From: JAFGLZ01 sp964390905
Lineage (GTDB): Bacteria > Planctomycetota > Phycisphaerae > UBA1845 > JAFGLZ01
NCBI GenBank assembly: GCA_964390905.1
Contig: CAYMLO010000002.1
Location: 62,001-126,000, forward strand
Direction of reading: 5' to 3'
DNA length: 64,000 nt
Shown here piece by piece: positions 34,029 to 41,931 of this stretch. The notes under the pieces were generated by a model. It ran no database searches. It was not told the origin of the DNA and saw only the letters and a list, made by a program, of their open reading frames with translations. Within the stretch, counting starts at the first letter, position 1; each line of letters starts with the position of its first letter. The translations under genes and the position numbers were made by a program.

Positions 34029-35378
34029 ATGTCCAGTCAATTGTCACGACGCCAATTCACGCTGTCGGCCGTTGCGGCCGGAACGGTCGCCGCCACGAAG
34101 AGCTCGGCCAGCATCCTCGGTGCCAACGAGCGCGTGCAGGTCGGCATCATCGGCGTGGGCAACCGCGGGCGCGAACTGCAGGGCGCCCTCACGCGGGTCC
34201 CTGCCGCCAAGATCGTCGCCGTCTGCGACGTCTTCGAACCCTACTTACAGGCAGCCAAGGAGAACCTCGGCGGCGAGCCAGCCGCCTACCGCGACTATCG
34301 CAAGCTGCTCGAAGACAAGGCCATCGACGCGGTCGTCATCGGCACGCCCGACCACTGGCACGCCTTGCAGTTCATCGACGCCTGCAAGGCGGGCAAGGAC
34401 GTCTACGTCGAGAAGCCCCTGTCGCTGACCATCGTCGAGGGCCGCAAGATGGTCCAGGCCGCCCAGCAAGCCAAATGCATCACGCAGGTCGGCACGCATC
34501 GACGATCGTCCGAGATGTTTCGCAAGGCGTGCGAGCTGGTGCGGACCGGCCACATCGGCCACGTCAGCGTCGCCAAGGCCTTCCACCTCCAGAACGAAAC
34601 GCCCATGGGCATGGGCAAGCCGGCCGACGGGAATCCGCCGCCGGGCCTGGACTGGGACCTGTGGCTGGGACCGGCCCCCAAGGTGCCCTACAACCGCAAC
34701 CGTTGCCTGTACCGGTTCCGTTGGTTCGGCGACTACTCCGGCGGGCAGCTGACGAACTTCGGCACGCACCACCTTGACGTCATCCAGTGGGGGCTCGGAC
34801 AGGACGCGCCGAAGTCGGTGATGGCGATGGGCGGGAACTTCGCCGTGAAGGACAACCGCGACATCCCCGACACGCTCGAGGTCGTCTGGAGATATGACGG
34901 CTGCATCGTGACGTTCTCGCAGTACAACGCCAATAACGCCCGGGGCAATCCGGTCGGCGCGAACGTCGAGTTCCGCGGCAGCCTGGCGAGCCTCTACACC
35001 GGGTACAAGGGATGCACCATCGAGCCGCAGCGGATCCGCTACCGCGAGATCCCCTTCAAGGACCCGCGCGATCGCAAGGGATCGAACGCCCAATACGCCT
35101 CGCTCAAGCCGTCGGGCGTCAAGGAGAGTCAATTCAAGGGCGGCGCGGCGACGCTTAACCACGTTCGGAACTTCATCGAGTGCGTCAAGAGCCGCAAGCC
35201 CTGCAACGCCCCCGTGGAGGTCGGCCATCGCAGCACGTCCGCCACGCTCCTGGGCAAGATCGCGCTGAAGCGCGGTCGCGTGCTCGAATGGGACGCCCAG
35301 GCCGAACGCTTCACCAACGACGACGAGGCCAACAACCTGCTGTTCTACGAATACCGCAAGCCCTGGAAGCTCGCCTGA
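34029..35378 (+). CDS. Tat-exported Gfo/Idh/MocA family oxidoreductase
   Basis: A 449-residue protein. AAGGAG is nine bases before ATG 34029. The N-terminus has a twin-arginine signal (SRRQFTLSAVAAGTVAAT), so the folded NAD(P)-bound protein is probably exported to the periplasm. The Rossmann start is VQVGIIGVGNRGRELQG, then VVIGTPDHWHALQFIDA and VEKPLSLTIVEGRKM with the EKP lysine. The C-terminal domain includes WFGDYSGGQLTNFGTHHLDVIQWGLG with the conserved His pair, and the family's end LLFYEYRKPWKL. A common planctomycete family whose substrates are mostly unknown. It starts 44 bases after plsC. Confidence 0.93.
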   Translation: MSSQLSRRQFTLSAVAAGTVAATKSSASILGANERVQVGIIGVGNRGRELQGALTRVPAAKIVAVCDVFEPYLQAAKENLGGEPAAYRDYRKLLEDKAIDAVVIGTPDHWHALQFIDACKAGKDVYVEKPLSLTIVEGRKMVQAAQQAKCITQVGTHRRSSEMFRKACELVRTGHIGHVSVAKAFHLQNETPMGMGKPADGNPPPGLDWDLWLGPAPKVPYNRNRCLYRFRWFGDYSGGQLTNFGTHHLDVIQWGLGQDAPKSVMAMGGNFAVKDNRDIPDTLEVVWRYDGCIVTFSQYNANNARGNPVGANVEFRGSLASLYTGYKGCTIEPQRIRYREIPFKDPRDRKGSNAQYASLKPSGVKESQFKGGAATLNHVRNFIECVKSRKPCNAPVEVGHRSTSATLLGKIALKRGRVLEWDAQAERFTNDDEANNLLFYEYRKPWKLA

Positions 35379-35849
35379 CGGGGAAGGTCACTGACGTGGA
35401 GGGGGTGCCCCATTCTTGACCTGTGAGCGGCTGCCGCCGCCCGCAGGACAAGGGTGGGGAACCGCTCGCCCCGGATTCCGCCCTATCCGTCGCGTGATCC
35501 GTCCCCCACCCCCAGTCTGCTTCGGCTTTCGCTGAATCGCATTGGGGGATGAGGCATCCGCGCGAGGGGTGAGGCCGGCGCGCAGCAATGGATCGAGCAG
35601 CGATGGCAGGGGCGATTGGTGGCACTGTTTGGGGTGGCATACCGACGGAAAAAAGCTGGAACCGTGGACATGCAAGGAGCGTCAGAGCTGGAGGATGCCG
35701 GCATTGGCCTCCGGGATCGATGTAAGGTGCGGCTTTGACCCGGCGATCCCTCCCCACGGGCGCACCCGGGGGACGCCCGGGACGGCGTCGGCGCCGGTGG
35801 AGGGCATAGTCGGTGCCCATGATGAGACGCCTTTCGCGGGAGAGTAGCG
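35379..35849. other. 471-base stretch without an intact gene, holding a gene remnant
   Basis: Apart from the remnant at 35576-35775, nothing convincing is coded. The left part (35400-35560) is GC-rich with no recognisable motif. The last 80 bases lead to the GGGAGA ribosome binding site of the next gene. Confidence 0.6.
35576..35775 (+). pseudogene. Decayed 3' fragment of the tandem exported-protein family
   Basis: This stretch closely matches the 3' end of the gene at 37963-38832 and its downstream flank (38676-38862). The translated part, DWWHCLGWHTDGKKLEPWTCKERQSW, aligns with WHYLGWHTDGKKLELWTYKEGQSW. A one-base deletion (GCATTGGCCT against GCGTTCGGCCT) shifts the frame before the end, so the normal C-terminus is lost, and no matching 5' part is present. 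It is a truncated copy left by duplication. Confidence 0.75.
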
Positions 35850-36749
35850 ATGCTTAGTGTATGTATCGCAGTGGCCGCTGCTCTACCTGACAGCGCCTCC
35901 GGACAAGCTCCGGACGTGGCGCGCCCGGAGAAGGCGTTGCGTGCCGAACTGGCCGAGGCGCACAATCCGGTCCACGCCTACCTCGCCGTTGGGGAATTCG
36001 ATGAAGGAAGACGTGTGCCGCTGGGTGACAGTCCCACGCGGTACGACACACCCTATGGCCCCATCCTGATCCGCGGTATGGCCACGCACGCGGTGAAAGG
36101 GGCGAAGGACTGGATCGCGCGGATGCTGCGGAAGGAGGTGATTCCGCCACCGGGGGCTGAGTTCAAGGCGTATCAGAAGTCGGCCGACGCAGGCTGCGAC
36201 ACCGTTACGGTGGCATACGAGGTCGGCCAGACTCAGATCCGGATCTCGCAGACCGTGTGGCTGTTCGCCATAGCCGTCAAGGGGCCGGGAACGGCAGTGG
36301 ATCTCGGCCAGACGGACGTTGCGGCCCTTGGCAACGCCGTGCAGGTGGTCGCCAGGGGACTGCTCAAGCTGGGAGGTGAAACGACATTCGGGCAGCCGGA
36401 GCGCCACGCGGCATGCGTCACCGCAGACCGGGCGCCCACTCGCACCGGGGGACCTTCGGAGAATCCGTCCAAGACGCAGCGTCCTACGCCGCAGGAGGTA
36501 CGAGCCCACCTCGCGCGGGTCGCCGGCGACGCGGACCGCCCGCCTACGTGGGAGCTCACGGGGTGGTGGGCGGACGGCCAGCGTTTCGGGTACGTCGGCA
36601 GGAAACACCCCGGGGGGCGCAGGGGATGCATCGTCGGGACCAATGCCAACGCCAACCGAGCGTGGTTCAACAGACCCAGGTCGAAGAGCAGCATGCAGCG
36701 GATGGCTGCCGAGTCCCGTGCCTCGGGTGCGTCCAAGGAACAGAAGTAG
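35850..36749 (+). CDS. Exported protein, tandem family member 1 (divergent)
   Basis: A 299-residue protein with GGGAGA before ATG 35850. The N-terminal signal is short (MLSVCIAVAAALPDSASGQA). The middle (DWIARMLRKEVIPPPGAEF, VAYEVGQTQIRISQTVWLFAIAVKG) aligns with the two genes downstream (WTRKLLRKDWLPADPK, VRWETSGHAIQVSQTRGTMVVKL), and GWWADGQRFGYVGRK near the C-terminus corresponds to their GW...G. Beyond that motif it has its own basic, low-complexity tail. No known domain recognised; no catalytic residues obvious. Probably periplasmic. It is followed by member 2 at 159 bp on the same strand. Confidence 0.75.
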   Translation: MLSVCIAVAAALPDSASGQAPDVARPEKALRAELAEAHNPVHAYLAVGEFDEGRRVPLGDSPTRYDTPYGPILIRGMATHAVKGAKDWIARMLRKEVIPPPGAEFKAYQKSADAGCDTVTVAYEVGQTQIRISQTVWLFAIAVKGPGTAVDLGQTDVAALGNAVQVVARGLLKLGGETTFGQPERHAACVTADRAPTRTGGPSENPSKTQRPTPQEVRAHLARVAGDADRPPTWELTGWWADGQRFGYVGRKHPGGRRGCIVGTNANANRAWFNRPRSKSSMQRMAAESRASGASKEQK

Positions 36750-36908
36750 GCGGGCGTTCGCGCCACAGCGAACTGGCGCGCCATGGGGCGCTACCGATGA
36801 AGAGATGCGACCCTATCCACCTGCACCACCGTAGTGGGATGGGCGGCCCAGGATCTCCTATACCTTCTCGGAGGGCGCCGTCTGCAGGCTGTCAGCGGAG
36901 AATCAGCG

Positions 36909-37844
36909 ATGAACGAGAAGAAAGAAATCCAGAGGCCCGCGATGTGTGGGCCAAGTACGCTCGTGGCCATCGCCTGCCTGATAGGAGTGGCATCTGGGGG
37001 CACTGCAGCACAAGACCAGGGCCCCAGCCAGGCACGTCGGGCGGCAACGAAGCTCCTAGATGAGGAGCGCGCGGCGGCGAAGGCCCGCTCTCTTGATGAG
37101 CTTGCCTTTCCTCATCTTGCCAAGAGCATGCTCCGGTGGCCGGAAGACAAGCTGCTAACTGGGCCGCAGCGGGTGCATGGTGGCGATTGGCGGGTGGCGG
37201 CCGCCAGGGCGCAGAGCGCCAAATGGACCCGAAAGCTCTTGCGCAAGGATTGGCTCCCGGCAGATCCCAAGCGCTTGGGCGAGGACACCATTCCCATACG
37301 CGACGAGTATGGCAGGCTGGATGCTACCCATGTTCGTTGGGAGACGAGTGGGCATGCAATCCAGGTTTCACAGACGCGTGGAACGATGGTGGTCAAGTTG
37401 ACGCCCCTGAGAGCCGTTGAGGTACCCGAAACGCTCGAGGACAAGAAGGAGTACGCGCGCGATCTGTGTCTCAAGGTCCTGGTTGAAACGACCCACAAGG
37501 GGATGCCAGGTGAGGGGAACCCGCCGATCCGAGTGCGACCGGTGATTCTCGATCGCTCCTTTTCGCGCGGGACCGTTCGCGATCTCCCGGGAGGGGTGGT
37601 TGCGGGAGCCCCATGGAAACCGATGCGGGACTTGGAATACCAGAAGTCGATCAGGAGCGATAACGGAATCTTGAGGGTTCCGGGTTCAGCGCTAACCTAT
37701 TGCTGGTGGGCGCAGTTGGGCTGGTTCACCAATGGCAAGGATGTTGGCCTCTGGACCCACAAGCTGGACGATAATGGGGCGGAGCTGAGGACAGACATCC
37801 TGATGGGCTACTTCAACGACCCCCACGGGGAGTCGTGGTTCTAG
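36909..37844 (+). CDS. Exported protein, tandem family member 2
   Basis: A 311-residue protein from ATG 36909 (GGAGAA upstream); the in-frame region upstream has no support. Signal peptide STLVAIACLIGVASGGTAA. The body has LAFPHLAKSMLRWPEDKLLTGPQRV, KWTRKLLRKDWLPADPKRLGED, LDATHVRWETSGHAIQVSQT, VILDRSFSRGTVRDLPGGVVAG and near the C-terminus TYCWWAQLGWFTNGKDVGLWTHKLDD. All five blocks recur in member 3, so this appears to be the intact reference copy. Function unknown. The central segment alternates strands and could be a small beta domain. No metal or nucleophile motif seen. Confidence 0.78.
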   Translation: MNEKKEIQRPAMCGPSTLVAIACLIGVASGGTAAQDQGPSQARRAATKLLDEERAAAKARSLDELAFPHLAKSMLRWPEDKLLTGPQRVHGGDWRVAAARAQSAKWTRKLLRKDWLPADPKRLGEDTIPIRDEYGRLDATHVRWETSGHAIQVSQTRGTMVVKLTPLRAVEVPETLEDKKEYARDLCLKVLVETTHKGMPGEGNPPIRVRPVILDRSFSRGTVRDLPGGVVAGAPWKPMRDLEYQKSIRSDNGILRVPGSALTYCWWAQLGWFTNGKDVGLWTHKLDDNGAELRTDILMGYFNDPHGESWF

Positions 37845-37962
37845 TCCGCCTGCACGAGAGATCCAGCCATCCGCACTGCCGCGTCGGTCCAGGCCCGCAT
37901 GCCGAGTGGTCCATGAACCCGCCTTCTCTGGACCGGCATTCGCAGGGGTGTCAACAGGAAAC

Positions 37963-38712
37963 ATGGCGACGCGTTCACGAAGAAGGGGACCGAGCATTGC
38001 CTGCGTGGCGACCGGCCTGCTTGGGGTCTGCTTGGCCCTACGGGCAGAGCCAGCCGCCCCCAAGTCCGAGGCGAGTCGCAAAGTCGCTGCCACCCAGAAG
38101 GCTACCGAACCCTCGGTGGAACTCCTCTTGCCGCGCCTAGCGCGAAAGATGCTGAGCTGGCCCGACGAGGGGGTCCTGCGTGGTCCGAAACGCGTGCAGG
38201 ATCTCGATCATGGTGGCGTGAAGAGGGCAAGAAGCGACAGCGTTCGTTGGACGCAGACGCTGATCTGCGACGAGTGGCTTCCAACCAGGCCGGACTACCT
38301 GCGAGACGAGCTGGTCATGATCCGAGATTGGGAGGGTCCGCTGGACGCCACCTTCGTCCGCTGGGAGAGGAACGGGTACGCCGTCCAGGTGTCCCAGACC
38401 CCCATCCTCATCGCGATCAAGCTCGATCCGCTACAGCCTGCCGAGGTCGCCAAGACGCCGGAGGAGAGGAGGGACTACGCGCGCCGGATGTACCTCGAGG
38501 CGCTCCGGGACACCTGCGTGCTGCTGCAACCGGCAAAGAAGGAGTGGACCGGCATTCACGAACAGATCCTCGACCGAAGCTTCTCTCGAGCGCTCATCAA
38601 GGAGATCCCGGGGGGCGTTGCTGCGGTGGCCTGGAGCCGATACGTCGCAATGATGCAAGGGGCCAGGACGATGCGCAAGAACGGATCGAGCAGCGATGGC
38701 AGGAACCGTTGA
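37963..38712 (+). CDS. Exported protein, tandem family member 3, ended early by an in-frame TGA
   Basis: 249 residues from ATG 37963 (AGGAAAC upstream) with signal peptide CVATGLLGVCLALRA. Blocks match member 2: LLLPRLARKMLSWPDEGVLRGPKRV, WTQTLICDEWLPTRP, LDATFVRWERNGYAVQVSQT, ILDRSFSRALIKEIPGGVAA. The frame stops at TGA 38710-38712, but the same frame continues for 39 more codons to TGA 38830-38832, reading WHYLGWHTDGKKLELWTYK..., which is the family's conserved end. The stop stands where member 2 and the decayed copy have TGG (Trp). So this is either a recently broken gene or a read-through/recoded one. Confidence 0.78.
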   Translation: MATRSRRRGPSIACVATGLLGVCLALRAEPAAPKSEASRKVAATQKATEPSVELLLPRLARKMLSWPDEGVLRGPKRVQDLDHGGVKRARSDSVRWTQTLICDEWLPTRPDYLRDELVMIRDWEGPLDATFVRWERNGYAVQVSQTPILIAIKLDPLQPAEVAKTPEERRDYARRMYLEALRDTCVLLQPAKKEWTGIHEQILDRSFSRALIKEIPGGVAAVAWSRYVAMMQGARTMRKNGSSSDGRNR

Positions 38713-38832
38713 TGGCACTACCTCGGGTGGCATACCGACGGGAAGAAGCTGGAACTGTGGACATACAAGGAGGGTCAGAGCTGGAAGATGCCAGCGTTCG
38801 GCCTCCGGGATCGATGCAAGGTGTGGTTCTGA
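38713..38832 (+). pseudogene. Conserved C-terminal codons stranded behind the in-frame TGA
   Basis: Thirty-nine sense codons continue in the frame of member 3 after its TGA and end at a second TGA. The reading (LGWHTDGKKLELWTY, then SWKMPAFGLRDRCKVWF) matches the family C-terminus, so the frame has been preserved after the premature stop. Confidence 0.7.
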
Positions 38833-38895
38833 TCCGGCGATCTCGCGCCGCGGGCGCGCCCGGATCACTCTCCATCTCCTGCCTGTCGCCGCCGT

Positions 38896-39687
38896 CTACG
38901 GTCCTTTCCACACGTCCATCTTTCGCCCGTCGTGAGCGATTTGCCCGCCGTCGCAGACGATCGTCTGGCCGGTAATGAAGGATGCGTCGTCGCTGGCCAA
39001 GAACGCGAAGACGCCGGCGACCTCTTCAGGTTTGCCCAAGCGGTTCATCGGCACGCATCGCTTGGCGTAGAACTTCATGAACTCCGGCGGGTCGAGGGCC
39101 TTGGCCATCGGCGTGACGATGTAGCCCGGACACACGCAGTTGACGCGGATGTTGTGCTCGGCCAGCTCGACGGCCATCGTCTGGGTCAACAGGACCACGC
39201 CGGCCTTGCTCGCGTTGTAGGGGGCGTACCCGACCTCGGAACGCAGGCCGTTCTTGCTGCCCATGTTGATGATCACCCCGCCCCCCTGCTCGACCATCTG
39301 CCGGGCGACGACCTGCGCGACCAGGAACACGCCCCGAAGGTTGACCGACAGGATATGGTCGAGCTGTTCGTCGGTCGTCTCCAGGAACGACTCCAGATAG
39401 GCGACGCCCGCGACGTTGGCCAGGATGTCGATCCGGCCGAACCGATCGATGGCCTGGGAAACGGCGTCGCGGATCTCACCGTCCTCTCGGACGTCGGCGA
39501 CCACGTCGTGAAGCTGTTCGGGTTCGTGGAAGTCCTCCCACGTCCCCGCCAGGTTGTCTTCGTTGCTGTCTACCCGGACGACACTGGCCCCCTCTTGGCT
39601 GAACCGCTGTGCGATCGCCAACCCCAACCCACGGGCCCCGCCGGTTACCAACAGCACCTTGTCCTCGAATCGCTTCATCTCGAGCAT
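38896..39687 (-). CDS. SDR-family oxidoreductase
   Basis: 263 residues from ATG 39687 (a second ATG at 39678 is three codons in). Classical short-chain dehydrogenase: cofactor motif VTGGARGLGLA, an Asp after the second strand (RVDSNED) favouring NAD, NVAGVAYLES (NAG variant), catalytic Ser in NMGSKNG, and YAPYNASKAGV with the YxxxK pair. The C-terminal VCDGG motif is present. Likely a sugar or alcohol dehydrogenase; the substrate is unknown. It is divergent from the sulfatase-like gene (97 bp between the starts). Confidence 0.92.
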   Translation of the reverse strand: MLEMKRFEDKVLLVTGGARGLGLAIAQRFSQEGASVVRVDSNEDNLAGTWEDFHEPEQLHDVVADVREDGEIRDAVSQAIDRFGRIDILANVAGVAYLESFLETTDEQLDHILSVNLRGVFLVAQVVARQMVEQGGGVIINMGSKNGLRSEVGYAPYNASKAGVVLLTQTMAVELAEHNIRVNCVCPGYIVTPMAKALDPPEFMKFYAKRCVPMNRLGKPEEVAGVFAFLASDDASFITGQTIVCDGGQIAHDGRKMDVWKGP

Positions 39688-39784
39688 CCTTTCCTGTTCG
39701 GTACGGCCGATAGTAGTATAGCTACGACCGCGGCTGTCAATCAGACCGTTTCGGCGACCAACGGTCGTCAGGAGATCACCACGC

Positions 39785-41896
39785 ATGCCGGACGAGGCTC
39801 CGCCGGAAGAACCACACGAGATGCCTGTCACCGAACCGGGCCCGCGGGAAGATCCAGCGCGTCAATCCTGGCTCGGCGCCGCGGCGATCGTGGGATTGGT
39901 GTGTGGCATGCTCGCCGGCCTGGTCGAGCCGGTGCATCGCATGTGGGCCGTTCGCGGCCTGATGACCGCCCGGTTGTGGGCCGAGGCCTTCAGCTTCTCG
40001 GTGCTCACCCACACCGCCGCCTGGCTGGCTGGCTGCGGGATCACCTGTCTGCTGGGCCGCGTGGCGGCAGGTCGCAGTGCGTGGTGGCGACGCCGGATTC
40101 TGCCCGGGCCGCTGGCCTTGGCCACGTTCCTCATCGGTCTGACGGTTGTGGTGGCGTGGGGCGAGGCCGCCTTACGCGCCATCAGTTTCACCAAGGGCCT
40201 GACCGGCGTCATGGGCTCGACGCTGGCGGGATTGGCCTTGCTCGTCCCGGTCGCATGGGTGTGCACGTGGTTTCGTCGTACGTGGCCGGGCCGACGTGTG
40301 GCAGGGGCCGCGCGTGTGGCCGTTTGGCCCGCCATCGCCCTGGTGGTCGCCTCAGGCGTCTTTCAATGGGCCACGCGGTCTCGCGTCCAATCGCCCGAGG
40401 GCTTCTGGACCTCAGCCAGTTCCCAACCGGCCAGTCGCCCCGGCGGCGGTGGCCCGCCCGACGTGGTCCTCATCGTCCTCGACACGCTGCGGGCGGATCG
40501 ACTCGGCTGCTACGGATACGGGCGCCCGACGACGCCCCATATCGACGCGTTCGCCGCCGACGCCGTGCAATTCCAGCGGGCCATCTCTCCCGGTGTCTGG
40601 ACCGAACCGGCCCACGCGTCCATCTTCACGGGGCTGTTTCGTTCGCAACACGGTGTCGGCTGGAACCGCATCTGGCTCGACGACCGCTTCATCACCCTGG
40701 CTGAGATCCTCCGCGACCGGGGGTACCAGACCATCGCCGTGTCGAACAACCCCAACGTCTCGCCCGGCACGAATCTGACCCAGGGCTTCGACACGTTCGC
40801 CGAACCCCCGCGGCTGTCGTTCACGACACGCTGCTGCCTCTACACGTTCATCAAACAGGTCTGGGCGCGGGAGGAAGCGTTGGGCGCCCTGCTGGGCCGA
40901 TGGTTCGTCTACGACCCCGGCGGGCACGCGACGACTCCCGTCATCGCCCAGCACTTGCGACGACGCGACCCGAACCGGCCGCTCTTCCTCTTCGTCAACT
41001 ACATGGAGCCCCACTTGCCCTACGAGCCGAGGCGGGCCTACAGGACGGCCTTCGTCGATGCCGGTGATCTGGCCCATTCGTACCGGGTCGATCAGAACCT
41101 CGACACCGTCTTCCAATACAACCTGGTCCGCAAATCGATCTACGGTGCGCGAGACCTGAAGATCCTCTCGGACCTGTACGACGCGCGGGTCCGCGAGATG
41201 GACGACCATTTCGCCGACCTGATCCGCGTCCTGTACGCCGAAGTCGACCTGGACGACACGCTCGTCATCCTGACATCCGACCACGGCGAAAGCCTCGGCA
41301 ACCACGAGCTGATGGGCCACCAGTTCTGCATCTACAACACGCTGATCCACGTCCCGCTGATCATCCGCTGGCCGCGGGTCCTCCGTCCGCAGCGTGTCGA
41401 CCGGGTCGTGCAGACGAGCGATCTGTTTCCGACGGTGTCGGCCTGGGCGGGCGCGAAGCCGAGCCAATCGGCGAAGGTCCTGGCCCGTCCCCTGGGCGAG
41501 GCGCTGCAGTCGACGGCCGACAGCGTCTACCGTACGGCCGTCGCCGAGTACCTCCACCCGCCCTCCTGGGCGTTCAAGATCGCCCGGCAACATGACCCGA
41601 CGTTCGACCACACGCCGTGGATGGTGGCCTTCCGGACCATCGTCGACCAGAAATGGAAGCTCATTCACCGCTCCGATCAACGTATGGAGCTGTACGACCT
41701 GTCAAACGATCCCGCCGAGGAGCAGGACCGGTTCCGATCGCATCGCACCCAGGCCGATCGTCTCCAACGCCTCTATCGCAATTGGCGGCGCTCGTTTGAG
41801 CCCTTCGACCCGAACCACTTCACCGGCCCCCCCACGGGCCATCGGCTGACCGACGAGCAGCGGCGACAACTTCGCGACTTGGGCTACGTCCAATGA
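39785..41896 (+). CDS. Membrane-bound sulfatase-like hydrolase (alkaline phosphatase superfamily)
   Basis: A 703-residue protein with AGGAG upstream of ATG 39785. The N-terminal 215 residues hold about five hydrophobic segments (AAAIVGLVCGMLAGLV, WLAGCGITCLL, LALATFLIGLTVVVAWG, LAGLALLVPVAWVCTWF, VWPAIALVVASGVF). The C-terminal catalytic domain has VVLIVLDTLRADRLGCYG (metal Asp), TEPAHASIFTG, FLFVNYMEPHLPYEP and LTSDHGESLGNHELMGHQ (metal Asp/His). In true sulfatases the residue before xPxR is Cys or Ser for formylglycine; here it is Thr273 and the Arg is His. That is the pattern of sulfatase-like phospho/transferases, so sulfate-ester hydrolysis should not be assumed. Inner membrane, active site probably periplasmic. 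Confidence 0.9.
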   Translation: MPDEAPPEEPHEMPVTEPGPREDPARQSWLGAAAIVGLVCGMLAGLVEPVHRMWAVRGLMTARLWAEAFSFSVLTHTAAWLAGCGITCLLGRVAAGRSAWWRRRILPGPLALATFLIGLTVVVAWGEAALRAISFTKGLTGVMGSTLAGLALLVPVAWVCTWFRRTWPGRRVAGAARVAVWPAIALVVASGVFQWATRSRVQSPEGFWTSASSQPASRPGGGGPPDVVLIVLDTLRADRLGCYGYGRPTTPHIDAFAADAVQFQRAISPGVWTEPAHASIFTGLFRSQHGVGWNRIWLDDRFITLAEILRDRGYQTIAVSNNPNVSPGTNLTQGFDTFAEPPRLSFTTRCCLYTFIKQVWAREEALGALLGRWFVYDPGGHATTPVIAQHLRRRDPNRPLFLFVNYMEPHLPYEPRRAYRTAFVDAGDLAHSYRVDQNLDTVFQYNLVRKSIYGARDLKILSDLYDARVREMDDHFADLIRVLYAEVDLDDTLVILTSDHGESLGNHELMGHQFCIYNTLIHVPLIIRWPRVLRPQRVDRVVQTSDLFPTVSAWAGAKPSQSAKVLARPLGEALQSTADSVYRTAVAEYLHPPSWAFKIARQHDPTFDHTPWMVAFRTIVDQKWKLIHRSDQRMELYDLSNDPAEEQDRFRSHRTQADRLQRLYRNWRRSFEPFDPNHFTGPPTGHRLTDEQRRQLRDLGYVQ

Positions 41897-41931
41897 TCTG
41901 ATCGACGTGGCGGCGAATCCTGCGGGGGACC

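Noticed and set aside
35542..35847. A 101-residue gene on the plus strand
   Set aside because: Its only family-like part is the decayed copy of the tandem family's 3' end, with a frameshift; the rest reads low-complexity sequence.
39715..39740. TTGACA and TATACT boxes on the minus strand upstream of the SDR gene
   Set aside because: The spacing between them is only 14 bases, too short for a standard sigma-70 promoter; other -10 candidates at legal spacing match poorly.
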